Shown here: piece after piece, positions 11,664 to 21,218 of the stretch | How positions within the stretch are numbered: the first letter of the stretch is position 1 | Layout: the number at the start of each line of letters is the position of its first letter | Source: Pycnococcus provasolii | Taxonomy: Eukaryota; Chlorophyta; Pseudoscourfieldiophyceae; Pseudoscourfieldiales; Pycnococcaceae | Direction of reading: 5' to 3' | Assembly (NCBI GenBank): GCA_938743325.2 | Contig: OW568885.1 | Coordinates: forward strand, 310,001-374,000 | Length of the DNA: 64,000 nucleotides | Program-made: the position numbers and the translations under genes | Notes under the pieces: model-generated | Databases searched by the model: none | The model's input: the letters and a program-made list of their open reading frames with translations, nothing else | What the model was told of the DNA's origin: nothing

Positions 11664-12641
11664 CTAGTCTATGCTTTCAAACAGGTCGCTAAGCGGCTTC
11701 TCCGTCGCGCCCTCCTCCTGCACCACTTCGACAATCTTGTTGTCCGCGTTCTCGCACGTCAATGCCTCGATCACGACGCGCGCGACATTCGCGCGGCTCA
11801 CGCGTCCTCCCGGCGTGCTTCCCCGTCGCTTGAAGACGACGGCGCCGGAAACTGCGTCGTTGGAGAGTCCACCTGGCCGTACGATGACGTGTCTTAATCT
11901 AGAACGCTGCAGCTCCTCCTCTGCAAGTTTTTTCCAAAAGAGGACACCCCACGCGAGGTTCAGTGGATACAAGATGTCCTCGACGCCCATGGACGTAACG
12001 AGCACGACGTTCGTGACGCCTTGTTGTTTTGCCGCGGCGATGACGTTCTTCGTTCCTTGGTACTCGTTCTTGAAGGGCCCGAGAGGGTCCATGAAGTTTG
12101 TGGTTCCGACGGCGATGATGCACGCGTCACAGTCCTTGAGTGCGGGTGGAAGCGTTTCGTACTCGTAGACATCGCACGTGACGACTTCGTCAGCTCCTGT
12201 CGGTGTCGGCTTGTCTGATTTGGATCTGATTGCCGCTCGCACAGTCCACTCGCCTGATGCGTTGAGTTGGTCGGCGCACAGTTTTCCCACACCTCCCGCG
12301 CTTCCGAGTATGACGACGCGATGTTTCTTCTCAGCTGTTGGCTCAGAGGGTGTGAAATCCTCGATCTCCGAGATCGGCGATGACGAAGACGGTGATGTCC
12401 CTTCCGATTCCGACGACGCCGCTTTCACAAGCGAACTCTTCCTCCCAAGAAGAGAAACCCAGCCGAATCCAGGGACCCCAGCATCGCCAAGTCTTGAAGT
12501 CGGAACTTGACGACGACGAACCCCACGCACATGACTCGAACGTGGAGGAGGAGGTGGACAAGAATGACAAGAATGACCAGGACGACCACGACAAGAACCA
12601 ACACCACCACCAACAGCAGCAGCAGCAGCGGCGGCAGCCAT
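11664..12641 (-). CDS. Atypical SDR, NAD(P)-binding, plastid-type leader
   Basis: The 325-residue protein starts at ATG 12641. Residues 1-75 are Ala-, Arg-, Ser- and Pro-rich, like an algal chloroplast transit peptide. Residues 107-120 (HRVVILGSAGGVGK) are the Rossmann nucleotide-binding loop. Then come DACIIAVGTT, a conserved VVLVTSMG strand, and IVRPGGLSND, as in NmrA/atypical SDR5 proteins such as plant At2g34460 and Tic62-like enzymes. There is no classical YxxxK pair at the usual place, as is common in this branch. It is probably a soluble plastid oxidoreductase or redox sensor. The promoter carries a short TATATA run straddling the ATG. Confidence 0.82.
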   Translation of the reverse strand: MAAAAAAAAVGGGVGSCRGRPGHSCHSCPPPPPRSSHVRGVRRRQVPTSRLGDAGVPGFGWVSLLGRKSSLVKAASSESEGTSPSSSSPISEIEDFTPSEPTAEKKHRVVILGSAGGVGKLCADQLNASGEWTVRAAIRSKSDKPTPTGADEVVTCDVYEYETLPPALKDCDACIIAVGTTNFMDPLGPFKNEYQGTKNVIAAAKQQGVTNVVLVTSMGVEDILYPLNLAWGVLFWKKLAEEELQRSRLRHVIVRPGGLSNDAVSGAVVFKRRGSTPGGRVSRANVARVVIEALTCENADNKIVEVVQEEGATEKPLSDLFESID

Positions 12642-12719
12642 ATATATATATGTATATAGGGATCCCGATCAAACTTGTGACAATCTTATTATTTGGAATG
12701 TTTGTGCGTTTGTGGTGAA

Positions 12720-13085
12720 AAACACGTGTGAAAAACACCACGGAAGATTTTGCCTAGTACAAAGAAACCCCGAAACGCTTACGAGGGAGGGGACAATATT
12801 GGGCTCGGAATTCGTAACCCCTAAAGTTTACCCCTATCGTGAGGACTAGTCTGACAGTCTGAGGACTAGATACACGGGATTGGAACACGGGATGATTAGG
12901 GTTCTGGGCTAGGGGCCACTAGGGTTAGGGGCCACTAGGGTTAGGGTTCTGGGTTAGGGTTAGGGTTAGGGCTAGGATTAGGGTTAGGGTTAGTTGTTAG
13001 TTGTTTTTCCTTTTTTCTCTCCGCCGACCCTCATGGAATCGAATCATTCGTTCATTCGCTTTACTGAAGTCGCTTTTGTTTAATC
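12720..13085. promoter_or_regulatory. Promoter with degenerate telomere-like TTAGGG cluster
   Basis: This divergent promoter between the SDR and DHHC genes has about ten TTAGGG or near-TTAGGG units at 12895-12993, interspersed with GGGGCCACTAGGG and TTCTGGG. The interruptions show an old or independently formed cluster rather than a recent telomere insertion. It lies 90-190 bp from the DHHC start codon. Confidence 0.65.
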
Positions 13086-15254
13086 ATGCCGTTCGCGCCG
13101 AGCTGGACCTCTGAGTCTGGGTCGTCTTCTTCTATGTCTTCTTCTTCTTCTTCTTCTTCATTGGCGTCTTCTTTGATCTCTGGAGAACCTGCATGTTCGT
13201 TGTCTTCGTCTTCGTCTCCAGCTGGGTTAGGCGAGGGTGCTGGGTTATTGAGGCCTATTGAGGGTGCCTCTTCGTCATCGTCATCTTCACCGTCTGACGC
13301 CTCCGGGTTGGCTGCTAATTTGTCATCTGCACCCTCGCCTTCTGGTAGTGCCTCTGGTAATAATAATGAACTCACACTCGAACCTCTGAAGTTACCTGAC
13401 TTGCTGGGTGACGAAGATGCGCTACAGAAACACTGGAATGTTCATGATGACTCAGGCTTGAAGATGGATTCGTTTGAAGATGCTAGTGGTGATAATGGTG
13501 ATAACGGCTTGTTGACATGGGCGGACGTCTCACGGGCTGGTCCGACTCGAAATTCGCAAGCAAGCACTCCTTCAAGGAAGAAAATGGAATCAGGCAGAGA
13601 ACCATTCGGACGTGGTGACTTTCCCACGGACAATGGAGGATCGTTCGGTGAACGTGACGAACACGACCTGTACGAAGCGCGCAAGTACGCGAAACAATAC
13701 GCGTCGTTCGGATGCTTTCGACGAACGTGCATACACAGTCCAAAGGAACAAAGGCAAGAGTGCATCATCGGACTCGGCACCATCTCCGCTATGACCACTT
13801 CCATGGCGTGCGCCATGAGGTGGGGCATCGCACCAACTCTGAACCTGCGCTCGGCGGCGCCAACATCGTCATCCTCCACCTCCTCCACCTCCACCACCGC
13901 CACCTCCTCCTCCTCTTCCACCACCAGTACCACCACCTTCTCCTCCGCAAACTCGCAAGCACTGCAGGCACTCGAGCTTGCTTTCTGGGGATGTGCCGCT
14001 ACAATGGGCATTTGTATTCTAGGGCTGATATGGGTACCACCAAAGACACTACGTCCCAAGTTCAGCGACAAGGACAGCGACGAGCCAGACAAGCCATTCG
14101 GCGACGTGAAGAAGCGCGAGCTATGCTCTGTCTGCGGCGTGGAACGGCCACCACCTCCCGTCGTTGTGCACCACTGCAGCATCTGCAAGGTGTGTGTCGT
14201 CGACTATGACCACCACTGTGGCATTCTCGGAAGGTGCATCGCCAAGCGGAACATGCCGCTCTTCTACGGCCTGCTGGCGTCCGGCAGCATTGGAACGGGC
14301 ACATTCACGCCGCTCATGATTCTTGGAGCGCACAAGGGAGTGGGTAGCGCAGGTGCCATCGCACTCGCACTCACGGTTGGTGCACCGCTGTGCGCCGTCA
14401 GCAGTGTGCTTGCACTCTTCTTCGGCTGCTCGGTCATGCAGGACGCGTGCGGCGACGAAGCTTCTGGCGACCCACTCTCCGCGATGTGCACTAAAATATT
14501 TGGCGAAAGCATGCTCAAGGGTGATTTGGACTCAACGCGCAATCGCAACGCCCCTACCGGGCGTTGCAAGGCTGTGTGCCGCGTTGCATTCGAGCAGGGC
14601 ATTGAGGGCACTATCCTCTTCTACGACGCTCTGTTCGACATCACGCTCATGCCCATCTGCACTGTTGGCGAGTTTGTATACAGCCTCGTGGGCCGTGGCT
14701 CGCGCGATCCAAAGGAAGCGGCACGTCTCATCACGAATGGCCCAAGGCTCGCGGCATTGCACGGGCGCATGACGCTGGAGAAGCACTACAGGCAGATGGG
14801 AGCATTTTCCCGCGGCTTGTTAATTTCGCTAAAGGATGCGTGTTGCGAGGATCTAAACTCTCCGCATATGATCAGAAGGAGGCCGCCTTCGGGATTTGAC
14901 ATGCTAGCTGGCGACACGGATGGACGCGACGCGTATTTCAAGAGAATGGAGCATGACATGATGGTGGAGCGGGCGGAGATCGAACGTCGCTTAGCTGCCG
15001 AAGGCCTTCCAACAGTCTCCACATCGTCATCATCATCACCATCATCATCGAAGCGTGGCGAGGAGATGAAGAAGTCTGCGGAGTCGTCTTCGTCGTCGCC
15101 GTTGGTGGACGGATTTACGTGGCTGATGTGCGCACTGCCTTCGCGTGCCCGAAAGGCTGCGTATGACTGCGTGATGAGCCCTTGGACCCGAAAGCGCCTT
15201 CGAAAGGAGCGCAAGGAGGCGAAGGAGCGCGAAAAGCAGCGGCAGTCGAAGTAG
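13086..15254 (+). CDS. DHHC-type protein S-acyltransferase (palmitoyltransferase)
   Basis: ATG at 13086 gives 722 residues. After a long Ser-rich, low-complexity N-terminus (about 230 residues) come two hydrophobic segments (about 230-255 and 295-325), the cysteine-rich domain beginning LCSVCGVERP, and the DHHC motif at residues 375-378 in DYDHHCGILGRCIAKRN. Two more hydrophobic segments follow (about 395-415 and 425-455). The acyl-cysteine intermediate forms on Cys378. The TM-TM-DHHC-TM-TM order is standard; the N- and C-terminal tails are longer than usual, and the C-terminus is a charged KERKEAKEREK helix. Confidence 0.92.
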   Translation: MPFAPSWTSESGSSSSMSSSSSSSSLASSLISGEPACSLSSSSSPAGLGEGAGLLRPIEGASSSSSSSPSDASGLAANLSSAPSPSGSASGNNNELTLEPLKLPDLLGDEDALQKHWNVHDDSGLKMDSFEDASGDNGDNGLLTWADVSRAGPTRNSQASTPSRKKMESGREPFGRGDFPTDNGGSFGERDEHDLYEARKYAKQYASFGCFRRTCIHSPKEQRQECIIGLGTISAMTTSMACAMRWGIAPTLNLRSAAPTSSSSTSSTSTTATSSSSSTTSTTTFSSANSQALQALELAFWGCAATMGICILGLIWVPPKTLRPKFSDKDSDEPDKPFGDVKKRELCSVCGVERPPPPVVVHHCSICKVCVVDYDHHCGILGRCIAKRNMPLFYGLLASGSIGTGTFTPLMILGAHKGVGSAGAIALALTVGAPLCAVSSVLALFFGCSVMQDACGDEASGDPLSAMCTKIFGESMLKGDLDSTRNRNAPTGRCKAVCRVAFEQGIEGTILFYDALFDITLMPICTVGEFVYSLVGRGSRDPKEAARLITNGPRLAALHGRMTLEKHYRQMGAFSRGLLISLKDACCEDLNSPHMIRRRPPSGFDMLAGDTDGRDAYFKRMEHDMMVERAEIERRLAAEGLPTVSTSSSSSPSSSKRGEEMKKSAESSSSSPLVDGFTWLMCALPSRARKAAYDCVMSPWTRKRLRKERKEAKEREKQRQSK

Positions 15255-15376
15255 ACGTCGTCGTCACTCGTCAAGTCAAGTTAAGGTTAGCGACTCTTAT
15301 GTTTTCGTCAAGTAAGAACAAAGTAGACTTTCTAGATGGTAACACGATATGTAATCGTTGTTGCCTACCAGCATCC

Positions 15377-16188
15377 TTAGCTGGTGAAGTATCCTCCGAA
15401 CTCGTTGCGAATGAAACCGGCGTGCTTGCGGTCAGCCATCTTCTCGCTCTTCGGCTCCCGGTTTCCCTCGTGCAGCACAGCTCGCAACGTAGCGGCGTAC
15501 GGCACAGGCGTTCCGTTGGAGAGTGCCTGGAGCGCGTGAATGTGCGCGCCCACTGTGCACGTCTGGCTGAGGAACGGCGGCGGCTTGTGAGACAGACGGA
15601 TCGTCGCCTCAGCGTTCTTCACCTGTTATTGTATTGGTTTATTATAAGTTTGTGAGTCGCTTGGGTCTTACTTTGTCGTTCTCTCACACAATTGGCCAGG
15701 TGTAGGTCTAGGTGCAGGTGTGTGTTTACGCCACCGTCCGTCACCTGTGCGCACGCGGCATATGTCGACCAACCCTTTTGTCCCTCAACCTCACTGCAGT
15801 CGCGTCGCACGCGCCATACATCCGCTTTGACTGTTGCGAGCCTGAAGCTGCTGGCCAACCCACCTCAGGACGCTTGCTGGCCGTTCGTTCGTTCGTTCTC
15901 CGTGGTGTCCGGCACACCACACACGCCACGGCGGTCGAACCCTCGAGTCAACGAGCACACCACACCCTTGCAAGTTGCAAGGCCCGAAGAAGTGCTTGGT
16001 GTGTCTGCGTATGCACATCGCGGACGAGTTGCACAACGAGTTGCGTGCGCCAGAGTCCCGCGAACGCGCACCGATGACGCGTTCAAGGGAAAAAGTGTCT
16101 TAGACACGCGCAAGTCAAGCCACCCGCCACCAGTGTCCCACTCACTACCCGGATAGTGTAGCGTACGTACCTGCTGCGTCTGCTCCAT
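15377..16188 (-). CDS. Small two-exon gene, 87-residue product, unknown function
   Basis: I predict exon 1 at 16188-16171 (ATG, encodes MEQTQQ), a phase-0 intron 16170-15623, and exon 2 at 15622-15377, ending in TAA. The donor is CAG followed by GTACGTACG, the same donor type used in the L-domain gene at 44-47 kb; the acceptor is AATAACAG. Exon 2 alone reads in a codon-typical way (VKNAEATIRLSHKPPPFLSQ ... ending NEFGGYFTS) but begins with GTG and needs the upstream exon for an ATG. No family is recognised. The 548-nt intron holds no other convincing exon. It converges on the DHHC gene. Confidence 0.5.
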
Positions 16189-17369
16189 GGCGCGTGTGTT
16201 GAGGTTGGTTGTGCTGCCGGCCGGGTGTCGCCGAGGGTGTCAACAAGCCGGGCTGAGAGAAGTCTGGTTCTGCTCCGACTGTCCGAAGAAGAGCCCAACC
16301 AAAGTCGTGCAGCGCAAGTCGTCTCCGCAGCAACCGGTGGGTGGTCCGTGGTCGTCTCCTCTCCGCTTTCCCAAAAGGGAAGTCGACCGTCAACTCAACT
16401 GCACGCACCGACACCTTCCTGTTGCGCCCTTATGAGCTCCCTCCTCCCTCCTCACTGCCTCACTGGTACGGTGCCCGGGTACAGAAATAAGGCACAGTAG
16501 GACTCGCGACATGCGCATGCGCTCCATGAATCGCTCATCACCCAATCATCAGTCAATACTCAATAGTCGACTTCACGCGCTTGTCTGCCGGCCGGCTTTG
16601 ACGCATGATGCGGATGATCGTTCCCTATGTAGATGAGGAGTGGAGATGTACTGTAGGATGGGGATGTGCGACTTTTTGTCGACAGTCACCCTCGAAGAAT
16701 TCCATGCGGATGCGGATGATTGTCTCAATAGTATTCTTGTCGTCGTGCTCTGTCCATTCTCTGCTTTGTCAATTGTCAATTGGTCGTCCTGCACGTGCGC
16801 ATGCATGGATTATTACAGTGTGAGCCATGCAAGTCTGCGGCCGGTCACCCCTGCCACCCACCTGATCATACTGTACCGGGTAGAGGGAGAGAGGTCACCC
16901 CCTTGCCAGCCAAACCTTGCGTTGTTTCCTTAGTACTACTTTTCTGCGGTCTGCGGAGGAAACAGTTCGGGGTTCTCTTCCAAGTTCCAAGGAAAACGTT
17001 CTCTCTGGAGTTCTTCCAAGGGGTTTGCACATACCTTTAGGGGTTGAAAAAGGGGTTTGGGGGTTTGCCAGGTGTTTGCGGTTGGGGGTTTGAGGTTCGG
17101 GGTTTCCCATCCTGGTATTTTTTATTTTTTTTCCTCCTCCCTCCTCCCCGGGGCTCGCTCTCGCCGCCTCCCTCCCTCATCTCGCCGCCTTCCCGGAGCT
17201 CCATTTCGCCCTTCCTAGATTCTGCGCACCTCCGAGGCTCTCTTCGTGGATTCTTGTGCTTGTTTCTTTTGTTTCTTTTGTTTCTTTTGTTTCTTTTGTT
17301 TCTTTTGTCGTCAGTTGCATCACAAGACAAGAAAGACAACTCCCGTAGTCATTTCTTTCAAGAGGGGAT
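16189..17369. other. Intergenic region upstream of the uL13 gene
   Basis: No frame here resembles a protein. The composition changes from GC-rich to mixed. A 9-bp tandem repeat TTTCTTTTG (five copies, 17263-17307) lies 60 bp before the uL13 ATG and is followed by GTCGTCAG, so it could be the polypyrimidine tract of a 5'-UTR intron. Confidence 0.5.
17263..17307. repeat. 9-bp pyrimidine-rich tandem repeat (TTTCTTTTG)x5
   Basis: Five perfect copies are visible just upstream of the uL13 start. On the plus strand the tract is pyrimidine plus G, ending in a possible AG acceptor at about 17313. Confidence 0.9.
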
Positions 17370-18074
17370 ATGGTCCGACTCAGCGTCATCAGCCTCATGC
17401 CCAAAGGCGTGGGCAGCTGGAAGAACCACCGCTGGTCGGATACACTGAGAAACGTACCCGAAACTTCGCTGGACCGAAACGTCGCCTTTCGCCTCATTGA
17501 CGCACGAGGCGTTCCCCTCGGACCTCTTGCCGAAGGAATCGCGTCAGCGCTGATCGGAAAGGATAAAGTCACGTCACGCTCCAACGTGGATCAAGGCGAC
17601 GTCGTCGTCGTCATCAACGCAGCACACCTCGTCGTGACGGACAAAACGCTCAACCGCAAAAGGTACTACTGGCACACCGGATATCCAGGCGGCCTTCGCG
17701 TGACAAAATTGCCTGAACTGCTTGAGACGAAACCCACGGAGGTGGTTCGAAAAGCCGTCTACCGCATGCTACCAAGGAACACACTTATGAAGCTCAGGCT
17801 GCGAAAGCTTCGTATCTTCCCTGGCGAAGAACACCCGTTCGAGGACCGCGTCGAAACGAAGGAGCAGGAGTTGGCGCTAAACAAGGCGCTCGTCGACGGC
17901 GACGTCGACGGCATTGCGCGGGCGGTTCAGGCGACATCTGCGCGTGGTGCCGCGGCTTCCGTGTTGCCTTGGTCTGCGCGTGCTCTCAGGGAGCGGTTCG
18001 CTTGGGTCGCTCACAAGCTCCCTGCTGGATTCGCCAAGGTGGAGCACCTTGAGGAGGGATGGACGGCGACATAA
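17370..18074 (+). CDS. Organellar ribosomal protein uL13 (L13), mitochondrial type
   Basis: ATG at 17370 gives 234 residues, starting MVRLSVISLMPKG. Family landmarks are present in order: FRLIDARGVPLGPLAEGIAS, the GD.VVVINA strand (GDVVVVINAAHLVVTD), KRYYWHTGYPGG, AVYRMLPRN and the GEEHPF motif near residue 153. uL13 is an early-binding large-subunit protein. The absence of a long transit peptide and the basic, hydrophobic start favour the mitochondrial ribosome. The C-terminal extension (about 60 residues after the core) is longer than in bacteria. The cytosolic eL13a type is excluded by the HTGYPGG and MLPRN details. Confidence 0.9.
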   Translation: MVRLSVISLMPKGVGSWKNHRWSDTLRNVPETSLDRNVAFRLIDARGVPLGPLAEGIASALIGKDKVTSRSNVDQGDVVVVINAAHLVVTDKTLNRKRYYWHTGYPGGLRVTKLPELLETKPTEVVRKAVYRMLPRNTLMKLRLRKLRIFPGEEHPFEDRVETKEQELALNKALVDGDVDGIARAVQATSARGAAASVLPWSARALRERFAWVAHKLPAGFAKVEHLEEGWTAT

Positions 18075-18361
18075 AGGAACACACACACACAAAGAGTAAA
18101 CTGTTCTTGTACACGACATCTATAGCATGCATCCCGAAGAAAAAGACCTTGAGGAGTTTGTTAACCCCGAATCAAACCCCGAACGAACGATTGATTATTC
18201 GGGTTCTTGAGCCCCTCTCCCCCTCCCGTGCCAAGCGTCCCGGGAACGAAAGCAACAACCCTAACCCTCTTACTGTATGGTCTCTTCTCGTGCGGCTATT
18301 CCCCTGTTCCTGTTCTCGCTCTGCTCTGTTCGTGCGGTGGTGCGGCTCCAGCTCGCCAGCC

Positions 18362-20029
18362 ATGGCAATGTCGCATGCTTTCTTCAGAGGTCTTCTTCCC
18401 AATGTATCTGTATCTAAGGTATCTTCGGTGTTTGCTCTCGGCATGAATAATGTTCCACTGTTTCGTAGTAGTGCGTCACATGGTGTGTTCAGCATGTCTT
18501 CAGCCGGTGTGTGTTTTCCGGTGCCGTGTTTTCTTGGTGGTGGGGCAGCAGCAACATACGGGTCCGCCGCATCTGCAAGGCCGCTTCATGCGTTGTTGTC
18601 TGGGGCGTCAACTTTCTCGTCGTCCGCGGCGTCCTCCGCATCGCCGGGCGACGAAGCGGCGGCCGCGGTGTACGAGGTGGCGATACGCACGGGAGACAGA
18701 CGGGGGGCGGGTACGCCGTGTGGCGCGGAAATTGAACTCTTTGGCATGGATGCGCGCGACTCGTCAGGGCCGCACGTCGTGGGCACGGAGAAGGGATTTG
18801 TCACCGGAGGGTGCGACGCATTTGACGTCCACAGCCCAACCGACCTCGGCGACTCGCCCGCGCGGCTTCGACTGCGAAGACTCGAGGCGGGGTCGAGCGA
18901 CTTGGGCGCGGGGTGGTACGTCTATGACGTGCTCGTCGTCAGGCGAGGGGGACGCCGTGGCATGCGATATCACATCGACGGCTGGCTTGGCGAGAGTGAC
19001 AGCGGAGGCGTTAAGGGCGAAGACGAGAGGTTGGTCACCGGCGTGACGGTGGAAGACGTGAAAAGCGCCGTGGACGCCACGCGCCTAACCAGGAACTCGT
19101 TAAGTGACTCGGAAATTAACGCGCTCGCGAAGTATCCGGTGCTGCTGTACGCCGGCGCGGCGGTCCTGCCACATCCAGAGAAATTGGAGACGGGAGGAGC
19201 CGGCGCCAAGGCTGCCATCTCACGCACGTTCGGAAACGGTGGTGAGGACAGCTTCTTCATCGCTCGCGGCGGAATGAACGGCGGCGCCACCGCGCTAGGC
19301 GTGGCGGATGGCGTATTTGCTTGGCGCGACCAAGGAATCGACGCTGGCGAGTACAGCCGAGGACTGATGCGCGCTGCTCTGCAGGCTGCGGAGTCGGCCG
19401 ACACTCATCCAAGACCTGATGCATTGCAGCTCATGTCGTGTGCAGCAAAGGGCGTGTCAGATCTGAAGCTGCAGGGCAGCAGCACGTGTTGCATCGTGAG
19501 CGTTTGCAACAGAAATGGCATCCTAAAGTCTGCAAACCTCGGTGACTCCGGATTTATTGTGCTCCGTCCCTCGCTTGACGGCACGGTATTCGAGGTAAAG
19601 AATCGCAGCGTTCACATGGAGCACGAGTTCGGACGCCCTTACCAGCTTGGACACCACGACCACGGCGACAAGCCGGAGGATGCGCACTTCGAGCAAGCAG
19701 CCCTGCGCCCCGGCGATGTCCTGGTGCTTGGAAGTGACGGGCTGTATGACAACCTTAGCGACGAGGACATTGCCGACCTGATTACGAAGACGGCGGGAAC
19801 CACGGCGAACAAGACGAATAGTACCGCTGCTTGGAGCCATGCACTTGCATCGTCGTGCGCCCGTGTTCTAGCAAGCCATGCGTTCGAGGCAAGCGTCAAC
19901 AAGACGGCGGACACGCCGTACAGCCGCGCGGCGACGGAATTTTTTGACATGGTGTACTCGGGCGGTAAGCGCGACGATATCACGGTGGTCGTTGCTTTGG
20001 CAGCCAATCCCCCCAAGATGAACGAGTGA
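18362..20029 (+). CDS. PLAT-domain / PP2C-type protein phosphatase fusion
   Basis: The frame is open from 18059 but the first ATG with a sensible leader is 18362 (MAMSHAFFRG), giving 555 residues. The first 60 residues look like an organelle leader. A PLAT/LH2 beta-sandwich spans about residues 100-215 (YEVAIRTGDRRGAGT ... GWYVYDVLVV ... DGWLG). A PPM/PP2C domain of the PPTC7/Ptc7 type follows (about 255-550): EDSFFI, ALGVADGV, the GIDAGEYSRGLM helix, SANLGDSGF, GSDGLYDN and KRDDITVVV supply the metal-binding Asp residues. PLAT usually binds membranes or lipids, so the phosphatase may be lipid-targeted. This pairing is not a standard architecture. The promoter has AACCCTAACCC at 18258. Confidence 0.87.
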   Translation: MAMSHAFFRGLLPNVSVSKVSSVFALGMNNVPLFRSSASHGVFSMSSAGVCFPVPCFLGGGAAATYGSAASARPLHALLSGASTFSSSAASSASPGDEAAAAVYEVAIRTGDRRGAGTPCGAEIELFGMDARDSSGPHVVGTEKGFVTGGCDAFDVHSPTDLGDSPARLRLRRLEAGSSDLGAGWYVYDVLVVRRGGRRGMRYHIDGWLGESDSGGVKGEDERLVTGVTVEDVKSAVDATRLTRNSLSDSEINALAKYPVLLYAGAAVLPHPEKLETGGAGAKAAISRTFGNGGEDSFFIARGGMNGGATALGVADGVFAWRDQGIDAGEYSRGLMRAALQAAESADTHPRPDALQLMSCAAKGVSDLKLQGSSTCCIVSVCNRNGILKSANLGDSGFIVLRPSLDGTVFEVKNRSVHMEHEFGRPYQLGHHDHGDKPEDAHFEQAALRPGDVLVLGSDGLYDNLSDEDIADLITKTAGTTANKTNSTAAWSHALASSCARVLASHAFEASVNKTADTPYSRAATEFFDMVYSGGKRDDITVVVALAANPPKMNE

Positions 20030-20197
20030 TAGCTATTGGGAGTGCACGCGTGTAATCTTTCTCATCCTTTATTTTTTATATTTCATTTTTCACTTCCCGT
20101 TTCTCCATCCACCATTATCGGCAAGGGGGCACTTAACCTTAGTGGGTTGCTTTATTTGCCTGGAGAAGTTATGTTGTTACAGCGGCGTCGGTTCACC

Positions 20198-20800
20198 TCA
20201 CCGCCGCGCCTTCCCACGCTTGGTTGAAATCGTTTTAGCCGTCGGCCGTGTCGTCGTCGTCGTCGTCCTCGCCTTAGCTGTCGTCGTGGTCTTGCCAGCC
20301 TTTGCCCTTGCGTTGGCCCTCGCCGCGCTTGCCGTTGGCACCTGCCTCGGTCTCTGGGTGGTCCTGGGTGCTCCCCCCGCCCCGCGTGCCTGTGCGTGAA
20401 AGTTCGCGGCGATCCCGCGCCTTGCGTTTAGTGCCGCTTGTCTCGACGACGTTTGTCGCAAGTTGGTCTGTGTCCTAGTAAGATTAGCTACTGTTTTCAG
20501 CTTTGTGAATCTTTCGTCGAGGGTAGGGGATGCTGGTGCTGGTGGTGACATCTTATTTTGTGGTTGCGAAGCCTGCGATCCCGGCGGGGGTATGATGGTG
20601 ACAGTTCGTGGACTTAAAGGCTTAGAATTCAAGGAAGGCTTGAAAGACTTCAAATTGAAACGGGAAGGTGAAGATGACGGGAAGGTTGTCACGAACATCG
20701 AAGCCTTGCCATTACCATGGGAAGTTGCGACATGAATGCCTTTACCACCGCCAGCAGCACGACCACCACGACCACCACTGCCACCGCGTGACGACGACAT
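20198..20800 (-). CDS. Basic Gly/Arg/Thr-rich protein, possible RNA-binding factor
   Basis: ATG at 20800 gives 200 residues, starting MSSSRGGSGGRGGRAAGGGK. The N-terminus is RGG-like; a moderately conserved-looking central helix (SPTLDERFTKLKTVANL) is followed by a Lys/Arg/Thr/Ala-rich tail. The LDERF helix next to RG-rich segments recalls mRNA-export adaptors such as CHTOP/UIF, but this is a resemblance only. It is divergent from SF3B1 and shares its telomere-motif promoter. Confidence 0.6.
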   Translation of the reverse strand: MSSSRGGSGGRGGRAAGGGKGIHVATSHGNGKASMFVTTFPSSSPSRFNLKSFKPSLNSKPLSPRTVTIIPPPGSQASQPQNKMSPPAPASPTLDERFTKLKTVANLTRTQTNLRQTSSRQAALNARRGIAANFHAQARGAGGAPRTTQRPRQVPTASAARANARAKAGKTTTTAKARTTTTTTRPTAKTISTKRGKARR

Positions 20801-20872
20801 GGCCGCTGGAAGAAACTACAAATTGGAAATGAATGAATAAAATGGGAGGGTTTGGCAAACGCAAAAACCACA

Positions 20873-21091
20873 AAACCCTAACCCTAACCCTAACCCCACA
20901 AAAACAAAACCCAAAAGAGCCCAAAAGGTTAGGGTTTAAGTATTAGGGTTAGGGTTAGGGTTCGTGAATTCGGGTGTTCCCCATACGCAAAATGCACCTC
21001 TGGGATGAATACAAAAGAGGAGCTCCAGTTAGGGTTTAAGTATTAGGGTTAGGGTTAGGGTTAGGGTTCGTGAATTAGGGTTTTAGGGTTT
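20873..21091. promoter_or_regulatory. Telomere-like (CCCTAA/TTAGGG) clusters in divergent promoter
   Basis: Three clusters are visible: CCCTAA x3-4 at 20873-20896, and two TTAGGG clusters at 20928-20970 and 21030-21091. The latter two share the same frame GTTAGGGTTTAAGTATTAGG and a following CGTGAATT, so one is a duplicate of the other about 102 bp away. The clusters face each other in opposite orientation. Confidence 0.75.
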
Positions 21092-21107
21092 CCCGACGGA
21101 ACCGGTA

Positions 21108-21133
21108 CCCCCCCCCCCCCCCCCCCCCCCCCC
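21108..21133. repeat. C26 homopolymer tract
   Basis: A run of 26 cytosines sits 86 bp upstream of the SF3B1 start codon. Its length may be unreliable because such runs are hard to sequence. Confidence 0.9.
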
Positions 21134-21218
21134 TTGGGCGTCTGCTTTGTCCCTACCATTAGGACCTCGGCGGCGCAGCAAAATCGTGGCATTCCGTCAA
21201 CAGAAGTGGATTTCAGCT

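Noticed and set aside
12895-12993. True chromosome-internal telomere (fusion scar)
   Set aside because: Units are heavily interrupted and similar short clusters occur at many other promoters, so a regulatory or slippage origin is simpler.
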